From: Thermomicrobiaceae bacterium | GTDB lineage: Bacteria > Chloroflexota > Chloroflexia > Thermomicrobiales > Thermomicrobiaceae | Length of the DNA: 7,825 bases | Direction of reading: 5' to 3' | Assembly (NCBI GenBank): GCA_025966355.1 | Contig: JAICWZ010000075.1 | Location: 1 to 7,825, forward strand | Part shown: positions 1-6,704 of the stretch, piece by piece | Position numbering within the stretch: position 1 is the first letter of the stretch | How the letters are laid out: each line of letters begins with the position of its first letter | The notes under the pieces: model-generated | The model's input: only the letters and a program-made list of their open reading frames with translations | The model's database searches: none | What the model was told of the DNA's origin: nothing | Program-made: the position numbers and the translations under genes

Positions 1-274
1 AATATTCGGAATTCTGGTGATGTCGTCCCTCATGGCGCCGGATCGTCTCGTATTCACGGACGAACTGATTGAAGTGGGCGACACGATCGGCCGGAAGAAG
101 GCGCCAGATGCCGTCGACGCGTTCGAATGTGTGTCGTGATTCGGCACAGCTCAACGTCCGATCACCGCGCATCATCATGGGCGAACCGCAGGTAGGACAG
201 GCGAAGCGGAAAGGCGTCGCTGCTATTGAATGTTCGACGTGGTGAGACGTCTGCGTCGCGGCGACCGCTTCCAT
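1..274 (-). CDS. N-terminal part of a probable SAM-dependent methyltransferase with an RlmA-like zinc site (runs off the window)
   Basis: Reading leftward from an ATG at 274-272, 91 codons stay open to the window edge, so only the N-terminus is visible. Residues 24-50 carry a zinc-finger-like pattern: Cys26-Pro-Thr-Cys29, then Cys43 and His48 in the stretch SCAESRHTF. This resembles the three-Cys-one-His zinc site at the N-terminus of the rRNA methyltransferase RlmA. It is followed by DGIWRLLP (residues 54-61) and an acidic and basic helix containing EYETIRRHEGR (74-84), which I associate with Trm112-like N-termini of class I methyltransferases. The catalytic domain should lie beyond position 1. 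The gene starts 6 bases after the stop of the preceding methyltransferase gene, with GGAG about 9 bases upstream of the ATG, so it is the fifth visible gene of the leftward operon. The target is unknown. Reading frame confidence is high, family assignment moderate. Confidence 0.75.
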   Translation of the reverse strand, partial: MEAVAATQTSHHVEHSIAATPFRFACPTCGSPMMMRGDRTLSCAESRHTFERVDGIWRLLPADRVAHFNQFVREYETIRRHEGRHHQNSEY

Positions 275-280
275 CGCTCG

Positions 281-1102
281 CTACTCCGTCCCGCGTCGCC
301 GGAAGACGACCAAATAGTGATCGTTGAGCCAGGTGAACGGCCGGTGGATTCTTAGACGTTCGTCGAGCCAGTTGGCTGCCGCGAAGAGGCGTGGGGCCCT
401 CGGAATGAGGTGGCCCAGATCGGATGGCGGCAGGACGATGCCGACGCCGAGCGTCTTTACGTGCTCGAATGCCGGAGCGAATTCGGCCCGGAGCGTCCGT
501 GGTGAGGGGTACCAGACGTGCACGGCGCCGTCGCCGACCTGCGAGCGCACACCAGATCGGAACCTGCGCACGGCGGTTCGCGGATGAGCGTGAAGCGCAT
601 ACCAGAGCGTTTCCCATGGGCAAAGCGGCCCCATCACCACCGCAATGAAGATACCGCCAGGGCGAATCGCGTGTGCCAGGCACGATGCGAGCGCGCGCCG
701 CTCCGGCAGGCAGTTCAGTGGACCGAAGTCGCTGTAGGCACCGGCAAGAGGCACCGAATCAGCCAACGCCGCCGGCAAATCCTTCACTCCAGCGTCGCGC
801 AAGTCGAGATGGTCAAACGCGATGCGACCGGTCAGTCCGGCAAACTCCGCCTTCTGACGCGCGACATCGAGCATTCCGGTTGATGCGTCGGTCGCGATGA
901 CCTGCACGCCGCGCTCGGCGAGATGGCGGGCGTCCGCGCCGGTGCCGCAGCCGAGATCGAGCACGCTATCGCCCGGCGCGAAGGCAAGGTCCAGTTCACG
1001 CCAAACCACGTCCCGCAGCCAGCGGCCGAGTTGCTGGTCGGTGAAGCTCGCGTCGTAGCGCGGAGCAACTCGATCGAACGCGTGTGGTCGTGCCTCAGCC
1101 AT
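281..1102 (-). CDS. class I SAM-dependent methyltransferase
   Basis: A 273-residue cytoplasmic protein with a class I (Rossmann-fold) methyltransferase domain. Motif I is VLDLGCGTGAD at residues 47-57, the glycine-rich SAM-binding loop. It is followed by the acidic end of strand 2 (IATDAS) and an FDHLDLRD segment that would contact the adenine. An N-terminal AFDRVAPRYD (8-17) is typical of small-molecule methyltransferases of the Methyltransf_11/25 kind. The middle holds RPGGIFIAVVMG (motif III-like), followed by a long C-terminal part with WYPSPRTL and a closing LNDHYLVVF strand. No signal peptide or membrane segment is seen. The start ATG overlaps the end of the upstream radical SAM gene by 8 bases and has GAGGT about 5 bases upstream, which points to translational coupling. 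The substrate cannot be inferred; it may be the product of the neighbouring radical SAM enzymes. Confidence 0.9.
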   Translation of the reverse strand: MAEARPHAFDRVAPRYDASFTDQQLGRWLRDVVWRELDLAFAPGDSVLDLGCGTGADARHLAERGVQVIATDASTGMLDVARQKAEFAGLTGRIAFDHLDLRDAGVKDLPAALADSVPLAGAYSDFGPLNCLPERRALASCLAHAIRPGGIFIAVVMGPLCPWETLWYALHAHPRTAVRRFRSGVRSQVGDGAVHVWYPSPRTLRAEFAPAFEHVKTLGVGIVLPPSDLGHLIPRAPRLFAAANWLDERLRIHRPFTWLNDHYLVVFRRRGTE

Positions 1103-2492
1103 GCTCGACCTCGCGCTCGGTCAGCAACATGCCGGCTCGTCCGATGCGGGCATTCACCAGCGCCTTGGCGAGCCGGGGATAGTCCGGTCGGTCCTTTTGC
1201 CGTTCCTGATGCTGGGCGACCTCGTTCACCATCCAGCGCGTCGCCATCTGATAGAAGCGGCGTGAGTGGCGCCCGTCGACCGTGAAGTCGCGATCGGAGC
1301 CGTCGTTCCACGACTTGAGCGGGATGACTTTTTCCTGCACCGTCTTGTAGTACGGCGTGTTCTTGATCGGATAGGCGACCGTCGTCAGGAAAAGGTTCGG
1401 GTTGGAGCGCTTGAGCAGATCGACCGTATCCTGCAGGTCCTGCATATCTTCGCCATCGTACCCAAGCATGATGAACATGCCGGCCTCGATGCCGTACTGC
1501 TGCAACTGGTGGACGACTTCTTCAACGCGCTCGACTTTTGTTCGCCGGTTCATGTCGTTGAGAATCTTCTGTGAGCCGCTTTCCGCTCCGACCCAGATAC
1601 GGTGACAGCCGATTTCCGCCAGCGTGCGAATGACATCCTCGCTTAGGCGATCCTCGCGCGAGATCGTTTCGAACGGGATGCGAATCCCGCGACGACGAAG
1701 TTCATCGGCGTAGCGGTAGAACCAGCCCTTGTGGATCGTGAACACGTCATCGGCGTACCAGACCATGTCCGGCTTGTAGGTCTCCAGAATCATCTGAAGT
1801 TCGTCCGCGACATGCTCCGGTGAGCGCCGCCGATGCGTGTAACCATAGACGGCATGGCTGCACCACGCGCACTTGTAGGGGCAGCCGCGCGCCGTGATAA
1901 GCGAAACGGAACCCATACCGTGGTGTTCGCGCCAAACGCGCACGTAGTTGTTGATGTCGATGGCGGCGCGATCGGGATTCGGCTGGGCGTCGAGATTCTT
2001 CATGTACTCGCGCGGCGACGTTCTGACGAGTTCGCCGTCGCCTTCGCGATAGACGATGCCGTTGATCGCCTGCATCCCGGTCGGCCCATAGCGCGCCAGA
2101 TGCGGCAGGAGTTCCTCGACTGTCGATTCACCTTCGCCGATGACGATGACATCGGCACCCTGGTTCAGGTACTCCTCGGGATAGTTGGCCGAATCGGGAC
2201 CGCCGACGATAACCGTGCAACCGAGTTCCTTGCAGATCGCGGCCGATCGAACGACGTTCGGTCGGGTCATCAGGTTCGCATAGAAGCCGACGACCGGTGG
2301 CCGCTCGCGCCGCACAAACTCGTTGAAGCGCTCGAGCGTGCTGAATGTCGAATCAAAGACCTGGACACTGAAACCTTTGGCCTTGAGGTGCGCCGAGATG
2401 TAGAGGATGCCGAGTGGAGGATACGGCTTCATGATCGCGCGTTCGTGCGGATCTTCGTCGAGGCAGTAGCTATGGACGAGGAGGATATCCAT
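1095..2492 (-). CDS. B12-binding-type radical SAM protein (second of a tandem pair)
   Basis: A 465-residue protein in two parts. Residues 1-135 look like a cobalamin-binding Rossmann domain of the BchE/P-methylase kind: KPYPPLGILY (22-31), VIVGGPD (94-100) and GADVIVIGEGESTVEEL (112-128). The classical DxHxxG cobalamin-ligand motif is not evident, which is common in this class. Residues about 195-420 form the radical SAM barrel, with the iron-sulfur cluster motif CX3CX2C as Cys204, Cys208 and Cys211 in RGCPYKCAWC. Later conserved stretches are DDVFTIHKGW, WVGAESGSQKIL and MLGYDGED, the last in the place of the usual YPGE. Such enzymes generate a 5'-deoxyadenosyl radical and often methylate unactivated carbons or phosphorus, or form rings. 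The ATG follows the upstream TGA directly, with AGGGAG about 8 bases before it. It is paralogous to the preceding gene. The exact reaction is unknown. Confidence 0.92.
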   Translation of the reverse strand: MDILLVHSYCLDEDPHERAIMKPYPPLGILYISAHLKAKGFSVQVFDSTFSTLERFNEFVRRERPPVVGFYANLMTRPNVVRSAAICKELGCTVIVGGPDSANYPEEYLNQGADVIVIGEGESTVEELLPHLARYGPTGMQAINGIVYREGDGELVRTSPREYMKNLDAQPNPDRAAIDINNYVRVWREHHGMGSVSLITARGCPYKCAWCSHAVYGYTHRRRSPEHVADELQMILETYKPDMVWYADDVFTIHKGWFYRYADELRRRGIRIPFETISREDRLSEDVIRTLAEIGCHRIWVGAESGSQKILNDMNRRTKVERVEEVVHQLQQYGIEAGMFIMLGYDGEDMQDLQDTVDLLKRSNPNLFLTTVAYPIKNTPYYKTVQEKVIPLKSWNDGSDRDFTVDGRHSRRFYQMATRWMVNEVAQHQERQKDRPDYPRLAKALVNARIGRAGMLLTEREVEHG

Positions 2493-4040
2493 TCACGAAT
2501 CTCCCTGCGGGCTTGGCGTGGCGGCTGCCTCGGGTCGGAGCATCGGCGGCAATGGCCCGATGCCACTCGAAGGCTGGCGTTCAAGCTGGTTCAAACGGCG
2601 ACGCGCGTGTGGCAGCGTCACACCGAGCTTGACGAGCGCCGCCGCGTGTCGCAGTTGCCGGCGTCGCGCCCGACCAGGTTGCCGGGCCATATGGCGGAGT
2701 TCGCCGCGATACTTGTGTAGGCGGAACTCCTTGTGGAGCACAACATGCAGCTGGCGATAGAACTCGGTCGAATACGTGCCGTGATAGAGCATTGCCAGGT
2801 CGTTGGAATCGAGCCAGTTCTGCTTCACGCCGAGCTCGTGGCGCACGCGCTCGTGAAACTTCGTGCCGGGTAGCGGGTACGAGACCGACATGCCGATGTC
2901 GTCCGGACGGCAGTCGCGCACCATTTGCAGCGTCTGCTCGATGTCGTCGCGTGTTTCGCCGGGATAGCCGAACTGGAGGAAGAAGCCGACCTCGATGCCG
3001 GCCGCGTGCAGGCGACGGCTCACCTCGTAGATCTGCTCGACGCGCGTTCCTTTTTCCATCGCGTCGAGTATCTTCTGCGAGCCGGATTCGGCGCCGACCC
3101 AAACGGTTCGCGCTCCGGCGCCTTTCAGCGCGTTGATCGTGTCGCCACGGAGCAGCAGATCGACGCGATTGAGGCATTTGAACGGCACACGCGCATCGAG
3201 CTCGTCGACACGTGTGGCGAAGCGTTCGATCCAGCCCGGCTTGAGTCCCATGATGTCATCGACGAACCAGATATGATCGGGCGCAAAGTGCGTCTTGAGC
3301 CATTTCAGTTCGGCCGCGACGTTATCGGCACCGCGCGCGTTGTAGCGCTGCCCCCAGATCGGTTTGGCGCACCAGTTGCAGTGAAAGGGGCAACCGCGCG
3401 TTGTGACCATGTTCATCGAGTAATAGCCGTGGCGACTCAGCCAGATCTCACGGTAGCGCGGCACGTCAACTAGATCCCATGCCGGGAACGGAAGCGCATC
3501 GAGATCGCGCAAATCTGGTCGACGAGGAGTGGTGACGAAATCCCCGGTGATCGCGTCGCGGTAGCTCAATCCGAGGATCGACGCCAGCGGCAGATCGGCC
3601 CGACCGGTCAATGAATCGAGCAGTTCGGCCAGCGTTTGCTCACCTTCACCGAAGAGCACATAATCCGCGCCACGATCGAGGTAGTTCCCGGCATGATCCG
3701 ACGCATCGGCTCCGCAGACGATGATGGTGCAGCCGGCGTGCTTTGCCATCTCGATCATGACGAACGCCGCCTCGCGCATGCGCAGGAGGCACATCTTCGA
3801 GAGGTAGTTGAAGTTGTCCTCGAAGAGGACCGCGAAGCGCGGCTGCTCGCGCGCTAGCGCGTCTCGCCACTCTTGCTCGGACGATGCGAGCATCGCATCG
3901 AAGAGCGCGACGTCGTAGCCATGCTCCCGCACGAAGGACGCCGCGTAGAGCGTGCCGAGCGGCGGGTACGGCTGCATCGCCTCCCATAATTTGGGGTCGA
4001 AACGTAAGTAGTACGACTGTCCGAAGAGGATCTGGCTCAC
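2493..4040 (-). CDS. B12-binding-type radical SAM protein (first of a tandem pair)
   Basis: A 515-residue protein with the same architecture as its downstream neighbour. The N-terminal B12-binding-type domain has QPYPPLGTLY (23-32), CTIIVCGAD (104-112) and GADYVLFGEGEQTLAEL (124-140), again without an obvious DxHxxG. The linker DALPFPAWDL (181-190) is typical of the family. The radical SAM cluster motif is Cys217, Cys221 and Cys224 in RGCPFHCNWC. The barrel continues with WFVDDIMGLKPGW, WVGAESGSQKIL, FGYPGETRDDI and YPLPGTKFHERV. The last 70 or so residues form a basic, Arg-rich tail ending in a Pro-rich stretch, absent from the paralogue. The start is a GTG that overlaps the upstream stop in a GTGA, with AGGGG 5 bases before it. 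Its position between a nucleotidyltransferase-like gene and a second radical SAM gene suggests that the two act on the same substrate. The substrate is not recognisable. Confidence 0.92.
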   Translation of the reverse strand: MSQILFGQSYYLRFDPKLWEAMQPYPPLGTLYAASFVREHGYDVALFDAMLASSEQEWRDALAREQPRFAVLFEDNFNYLSKMCLLRMREAAFVMIEMAKHAGCTIIVCGADASDHAGNYLDRGADYVLFGEGEQTLAELLDSLTGRADLPLASILGLSYRDAITGDFVTTPRRPDLRDLDALPFPAWDLVDVPRYREIWLSRHGYYSMNMVTTRGCPFHCNWCAKPIWGQRYNARGADNVAAELKWLKTHFAPDHIWFVDDIMGLKPGWIERFATRVDELDARVPFKCLNRVDLLLRGDTINALKGAGARTVWVGAESGSQKILDAMEKGTRVEQIYEVSRRLHAAGIEVGFFLQFGYPGETRDDIEQTLQMVRDCRPDDIGMSVSYPLPGTKFHERVRHELGVKQNWLDSNDLAMLYHGTYSTEFYRQLHVVLHKEFRLHKYRGELRHMARQPGRARRRQLRHAAALVKLGVTLPHARRRLNQLERQPSSGIGPLPPMLRPEAAATPSPQGDS

Positions 4041-5023
4041 GTCTTCCCCTCGATACCCGCCCGGTGCTCCTCAAAGGCCGCCAGGATCAAGCGGCTGTGA
4101 TCATGGACGTGGCCTTTGCACCAATCGGGCGAGAACGATGCCTCGCGATGCTGAAAGGTCATCGCGGCGAACTTGCGCATCTTGCGACCGCTCTCCCAGC
4201 CTTCGAGGAGCGACCCAACGCGCGTCCGTAGAGCGCGTTCGGCGAGCGCGCGGGCCGGCCGCGCTTGCGGCAGCGTGCGCAATTGGCGCGGGGCGCCAAC
4301 CGCGTTCGGCAGAAAGTCGTAGACCCATTGGTTCAGTTGCCGGAAGCGTGCATACGTATCAAGACCAGAGAGTGGGATCATCTGAACGACTTCGTGCGCA
4401 GAATAGAGATCCCGTTCGCTCAGGGTTAGTGTCCGTTCGGAGAGGAGGTAATTCGGACAGACGGTGTCGCCGAACCGCGCCGCCAGATGCACCACACCCA
4501 GGACGAAGAGGCGACAGAGCCAGAGGCGCCGGTGCTCAGTGACGATAAAGTAATCGATGTCTGAGCTTTCGCGCACGTTGTCCATCGCCAGTTCACCCGT
4601 GACCGCCACCATCTTGACGAACGGCAGGCTGGCGATCATCCGTCCATAGCGGCGCGCTCGCGGCCAGAAGCGACCGGAGAGTCGTTGACGCTGCCGGCGC
4701 GTCGTGACAATCGCCTCACGGTCCGCGAGCGCGTAGAGATCATCGGTTCGGCTGAGTCGTTCAGGGATGATCGCGGCATCATCCAGCGCTGCCTGCACCG
4801 CCTCGCGCGAGCAGCGCCGGCCGATCAGGTAGCGGTGGATCTCCGCGGCGGTGAGCGGGTAATCGAAGATGTCGGCATAGGTGACCGTTTCGAGGATCGC
4901 GTTAATCAACGCATGATCCGCGGCCGCTTGTTTGGCACTTGACCCGCGTTGGATCGATATCGGCGCAGCCGGCAGAGTTTTCGCGTTCACGCTCATAACC
5001 TGTCCGTTGACCCGGAAAAACAT
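4037..5023 (-). CDS. nucleotidyltransferase-like protein with N-terminal helical (winged-helix-like) region
   Basis: First gene of the leftward operon, 328 residues. Residues 40-105 contain the motif TYADIFDYPLTAAEIHRYL (48-66) and look like a small winged-helix or regulatory domain. Residues 136-165 carry a DNA polymerase beta-type nucleotidyltransferase core: VAVTGELAMDN (139-149) followed by SSDIDYFIV (153-161). Gly143, Asp155 and Asp157 sit where the glycine turn and the two metal-binding aspartates belong. The usual serine after the glycine is Glu144 here. The C-terminal region is helical, with conserved-looking FQHREASFSPDW and HVHDHSRLILAAFEE. The family appears as an uncharacterised nucleotidyltransferase-domain protein, and neither donor nor acceptor is known. 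The start is uncertain: ATG at 5023 is the longest, but ATG at 4996 or GTG at 4990 (with AGG 8 bases before the GTG) are possible, since residues 1-30 are poorly structured. The gene shares 4 bases with the next. Confidence 0.8.
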   Translation of the reverse strand: MFFRVNGQVMSVNAKTLPAAPISIQRGSSAKQAAADHALINAILETVTYADIFDYPLTAAEIHRYLIGRRCSREAVQAALDDAAIIPERLSRTDDLYALADREAIVTTRRQRQRLSGRFWPRARRYGRMIASLPFVKMVAVTGELAMDNVRESSDIDYFIVTEHRRLWLCRLFVLGVVHLAARFGDTVCPNYLLSERTLTLSERDLYSAHEVVQMIPLSGLDTYARFRQLNQWVYDFLPNAVGAPRQLRTLPQARPARALAERALRTRVGSLLEGWESGRKMRKFAAMTFQHREASFSPDWCKGHVHDHSRLILAAFEEHRAGIEGKT

Positions 5024-5137
5024 CTGACCGTTTCAACCCTGGCTGGTCGTTTCCTGCATTACGAGTCGATGCGGAAATCGGATTGCGCGCTGGCGGGTGC
5101 GCGTCGTTGTGCCTGGCTGGCACGGCAAGAGTCTTGC

Positions 5138-5143
5138 GTTATA
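5138..5143 (-). promoter_or_regulatory. possible -10 element for the leftward operon
   Basis: The divergent region 5024-5193 should hold promoters for both the leftward operon and the rightward SRPBCC gene. Read leftward, TATAAC at 5143-5138 is the best match to a sigma-70 type -10. The only -35 candidate, TCCAAT 16 bases upstream, is poor. The rightward complement GTTATA has no convincing partner. An imperfect hairpin GTGCC-TGGCT-GGCAC lies at 5109-5123. This is a weak call based on a single hexamer. Confidence 0.2.
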
Positions 5144-5181
5144 GGAACCAGACGACACGATTGGACAGGTACAGGAAGGTC

Positions 5182-5188
5182 AAGGAGG
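5182..5188 (+). promoter_or_regulatory. strong ribosome binding site of the SRPBCC gene
   Basis: AAGGAGG lies 5 bases before the ATG at 5194. It is a near-perfect complement of the 16S rRNA 3' end and fixes the start of the SRPBCC gene, ruling out the longer TTG-initiated frame from 5083. Confidence 0.85.
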
Positions 5189-5193
5189 TTTCT

Positions 5194-5652
5194 ATGGAGT
5201 CCGTCACCAAATCGATCAACGTGAACGTGCCCGTTCGCGTCGCCTACGATCAATGGACGCAGTTCGAGGAGTTCCCGAAATTCATGGAGGGCGTCGAGGA
5301 AGTGCGCCAACTGGATGACAAACGTCTCCACTGGCGCGCCAAGATCGGCGGCAAAGAAGCCGAGTGGAACGCCACGATTACCGAACAGGTCCCGGACCGG
5401 CGCATTGCCTGGAGCAGTACGGACGGCGCGCCGAACGACGGTGTCGTCGCCTTCCGCTCACTCGGAGCCGACAGTACCGAAGTGACGTTGCAAATGGGCT
5501 ACGAGCCGCAAGGAGCAACCGAGAAGATCGGCAATTCATTGGGAATGGTCGATCGCCAGATTGAAGGCGATTTGCGGCGCTTCAAGGAATTCATCGAGCA
5601 ACGCGGCTTCCCGACCGGCGGTTGGCGTGGCACGGTCGAGGAGCATCCGTAG
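5194..5652 (+). CDS. SRPBCC family protein (polyketide cyclase/dehydrase-like)
   Basis: A 152-residue soluble protein of the START/Bet v1-like SRPBCC superfamily, a single beta-grasp-helix domain with a hydrophobic ligand pocket. The opening strand SVTKSINVNVPVRVAYDQW (3-21), then QFEEFPKFMEGVEEVRQLDD (23-42), is the standard start of this family. It is followed by alternating strands including LHWRAKIGGKEAEWNATI and RIAWSSTDG. A long C-terminal helix begins near MVDRQIEGDLRRFKEFIEQR. No catalytic residues can be assigned, and members are usually annotated only as cyclase/dehydrase or ligand carriers. There is no signal peptide. The start at 5194 is preferred because the strong ribosome binding site and the family-typical N-terminus begin there. 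The gene stands alone, divergent from the radical SAM operon and closed by a hairpin terminator, so it is probably monocistronic. Any link to the operon is unproven. Confidence 0.9.
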   Translation: MESVTKSINVNVPVRVAYDQWTQFEEFPKFMEGVEEVRQLDDKRLHWRAKIGGKEAEWNATITEQVPDRRIAWSSTDGAPNDGVVAFRSLGADSTEVTLQMGYEPQGATEKIGNSLGMVDRQIEGDLRRFKEFIEQRGFPTGGWRGTVEEHP

Positions 5653-5697
5653 AGCGGTTCGCCTAACTCCGATTATTCACCAGACCGATCAAATGCG

Positions 5698-5732
5698 ACG
5701 GGGCGCCGGTTCAAAGCTGGCGCCCCGTTTAT
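5698..5732 (+). terminator. rho-independent terminator after the SRPBCC gene
   Basis: The arms GGGGCGCCGG (5700-5709) and CTGGCGCCCC (5717-5726) pair over 10 positions with one G-U wobble around the loop TTCAAAG. Two further flanking pairs (5699 with 5727, 5698 with 5728) are possible, and the sequence GTTTAT follows. The stem is strong but the T-run short. It lies 47 bases after the SRPBCC stop. It could also limit leftward transcription from the tRNA gene. Confidence 0.75.
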
Positions 5733-5803
5733 ATGGCGTGTTGACATGCCCGGGGCCGAGAAGACGTCGGCCGACAGAATCATCCGGCACAGCAAGAAAC
5801 GCG

Positions 5804-5889
5804 TGGTGCGGAAAGCGGGATTCGAACCCGCACGAGGTTACCCTCAACGGTTTTTAAGACCGCAGCGTCTGCCATTCCGCCATTTCCGC
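5804..5889 (-). tRNA. tRNA-Leu (anticodon UAA)
   Basis: Read leftward, 86 bases fold as a class II tRNA. The acceptor stem GCGGAAA pairs perfectly with TTTCCGC, followed by discriminator A and an encoded CCA. The anticodon loop CTTAAAA is closed by GCGGT and ACCGT, giving anticodon TAA (5856-5854), which reads leucine codons UUA and UUG. The long variable arm GAGGGTAACCTC is as expected for leucine, and the T arm GCGGG-TTCGAAT-CCCGC is canonical. The gene stands alone between the SRPBCC gene and the membrane-anchored protein gene. Its promoter is not clear; TATGGA near 5900-5905 on the minus strand is only a weak -10 candidate. Confidence 0.97.
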
Positions 5890-5960
5890 GTGCTGGCGTT
5901 CCATACACGTTCAAGTTTAGCCGAAACGCGCGTCGGAATACGCCGGGCCGGCGAGCAAAG

Positions 5961-5981
5961 CGCGTGCCTCGCGGGCACGCG
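5961..5981. repeat. perfect inverted repeat between the tRNA gene and the membrane-protein gene
   Basis: CGCGTGCC (5961-5968) and GGCACGCG (5974-5981) are perfect 8-base arms around the loop TCGCG. No T-run follows in either direction, so it is not a typical terminator. It could be an operator or a leader hairpin of the gene starting at 6075. Confidence 0.5.
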
Positions 5982-5994
5982 GCATGAGTTATGC
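5966..5994 (+). promoter_or_regulatory. leader element shared with the decayed paralogue (copy 1)
   Basis: GCCTCG (5966-5971), GCACGCG (5975-5981) and TTATGC (5989-5994) recur in the same order at 7304-7322 with the 3-base and 7-base spacers removed. Copy 1 ends 80 bases before the ATG of the intact gene. It may be a conserved promoter or regulator site, or simply a remnant of duplicated sequence. It overlaps the right arm of the inverted repeat. Confidence 0.3.
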
Positions 5995-6074
5995 ATGGAG
6001 ACTCATTCATGCGGGGCGCGGAAGCGCGCGAATCGATCTTATGCGAAGCGGACACGCGCGAAAGGACTTGATGT

Positions 6075-6650
6075 ATGACAACAACCGAATGGATCATCCT
6101 CATCGTCATCGTGGCGATTATCGTGCTCGCGGCCATCTGGTGGTTTACCAGGTCGCGCCGCTCGCACGCACTTCACGAGGAGTTCGGGCCTGAGTACGAC
6201 CGGACGGTGCAACAGGCGGATAGCCGCCGAGAGGCAGAAGCTGAACTGCGCAACCGGCGTGAACGCGTGGAAAACCTCAACATCCGGCCGCTTTCGGTGA
6301 CCGACCGCAACCGGTTCGCGAAGGAATGGGAAACACTCCAGCCGCGATTTGTCGACGACCCAAAGGGCGCCGTAAACGACGCCGACAGCCTCGTATCGAA
6401 GCTGATGGAGACGCGCGGCTATCCGATGGGTGAATTTGAGCAGCGTGCCGCCGATATCTCGGTCGATCATCCGGATGTCGTCAATCATTATCGTGAAGCG
6501 CATCGCCTGGCCCAACGCAATGCCAGCGGCGAAGCCACGACGGAAGAGCAACGGCGCGCCCTCGTTCACTATCGCGAACTCTTTGACGAACTGCTCAGCG
6601 ATGGCCTGCCCGAAGCCTCGCCTTCGAAGGGCGTTTCACGCGCCGGATAA
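6075..6650 (+). CDS. membrane-anchored protein of unknown function with a conserved acidic and basic helical domain
   Basis: A 191-residue protein with one N-terminal transmembrane helix (WIILIVIVAIIVLAAIWWF, residues 6-24) followed by basic residues TRSRR, suggesting an N-out, C-in anchor with a large cytoplasmic part. Residues 32-75 are highly charged, with FGPEYDRTV (37-45) and a Glu/Arg-rich stretch likely to be a long helix or coiled coil. It leads to NLNIRPLSV (67-75). The conserved domain follows: RFAKEWETLQPRFVDDPKGA (80-99), then GYPMGEFEQRAADISVDHPD and HYRELFDELL near the end. I recognise this as a widespread hypothetical family, not as a gene with a known role. The ATG at 6075 has AAAGGA 8 bases upstream. 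The next gene, 54 bases downstream, shares the C-terminal module, so the two are probably co-transcribed up to the terminator at 7132. Confidence 0.88.
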   Translation: MTTTEWIILIVIVAIIVLAAIWWFTRSRRSHALHEEFGPEYDRTVQQADSRREAEAELRNRRERVENLNIRPLSVTDRNRFAKEWETLQPRFVDDPKGAVNDADSLVSKLMETRGYPMGEFEQRAADISVDHPDVVNHYREAHRLAQRNASGEATTEEQRRALVHYRELFDELLSDGLPEASPSKGVSRAG

Positions 6651-6704
6651 CCCGCATACCAGAGATGACGAACTTGACGGATCGATACTCAATCAGGAGG
6701 TTAC

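Noticed and set aside
1833..2720. A 295-codon open frame on the plus strand
   Set aside because: It is antisense to both radical SAM genes across their junction, has no family motif, and its composition mirrors the strongly conserved minus-strand coding sequence. GC-rich codon use readily leaves such frames open.
5083..5193. A 37-residue N-terminal extension of the SRPBCC protein from a TTG start
   Set aside because: The family's N-terminus begins at the ATG of 5194, which has an AAGGAGG site 5 bases upstream; the extension looks like untranslated leader.
5741..5746. A perfect TTGACA as a rightward -35 element
   Set aside because: No -10 hexamer lies 16-18 bases downstream and no rightward gene follows, only the tRNA on the other strand.
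5804..5889. tRNA-Leu as an integration site of a mobile element
   Set aside because: I found no second copy of the tRNA 3' end in the window and no integrase, phage or transposase gene beside it.
5746..6078. A 110-codon plus-strand frame through the tRNA
   Set aside because: It runs antisense across the whole tRNA-Leu gene and non-coding flank, has no recognisable domain and no ribosome binding site.
6674..6679. TTGACG as an internal promoter for the 133-residue gene
   Set aside because: No suitable -10 fits before the start codon; the expected position falls on the ribosome binding site.
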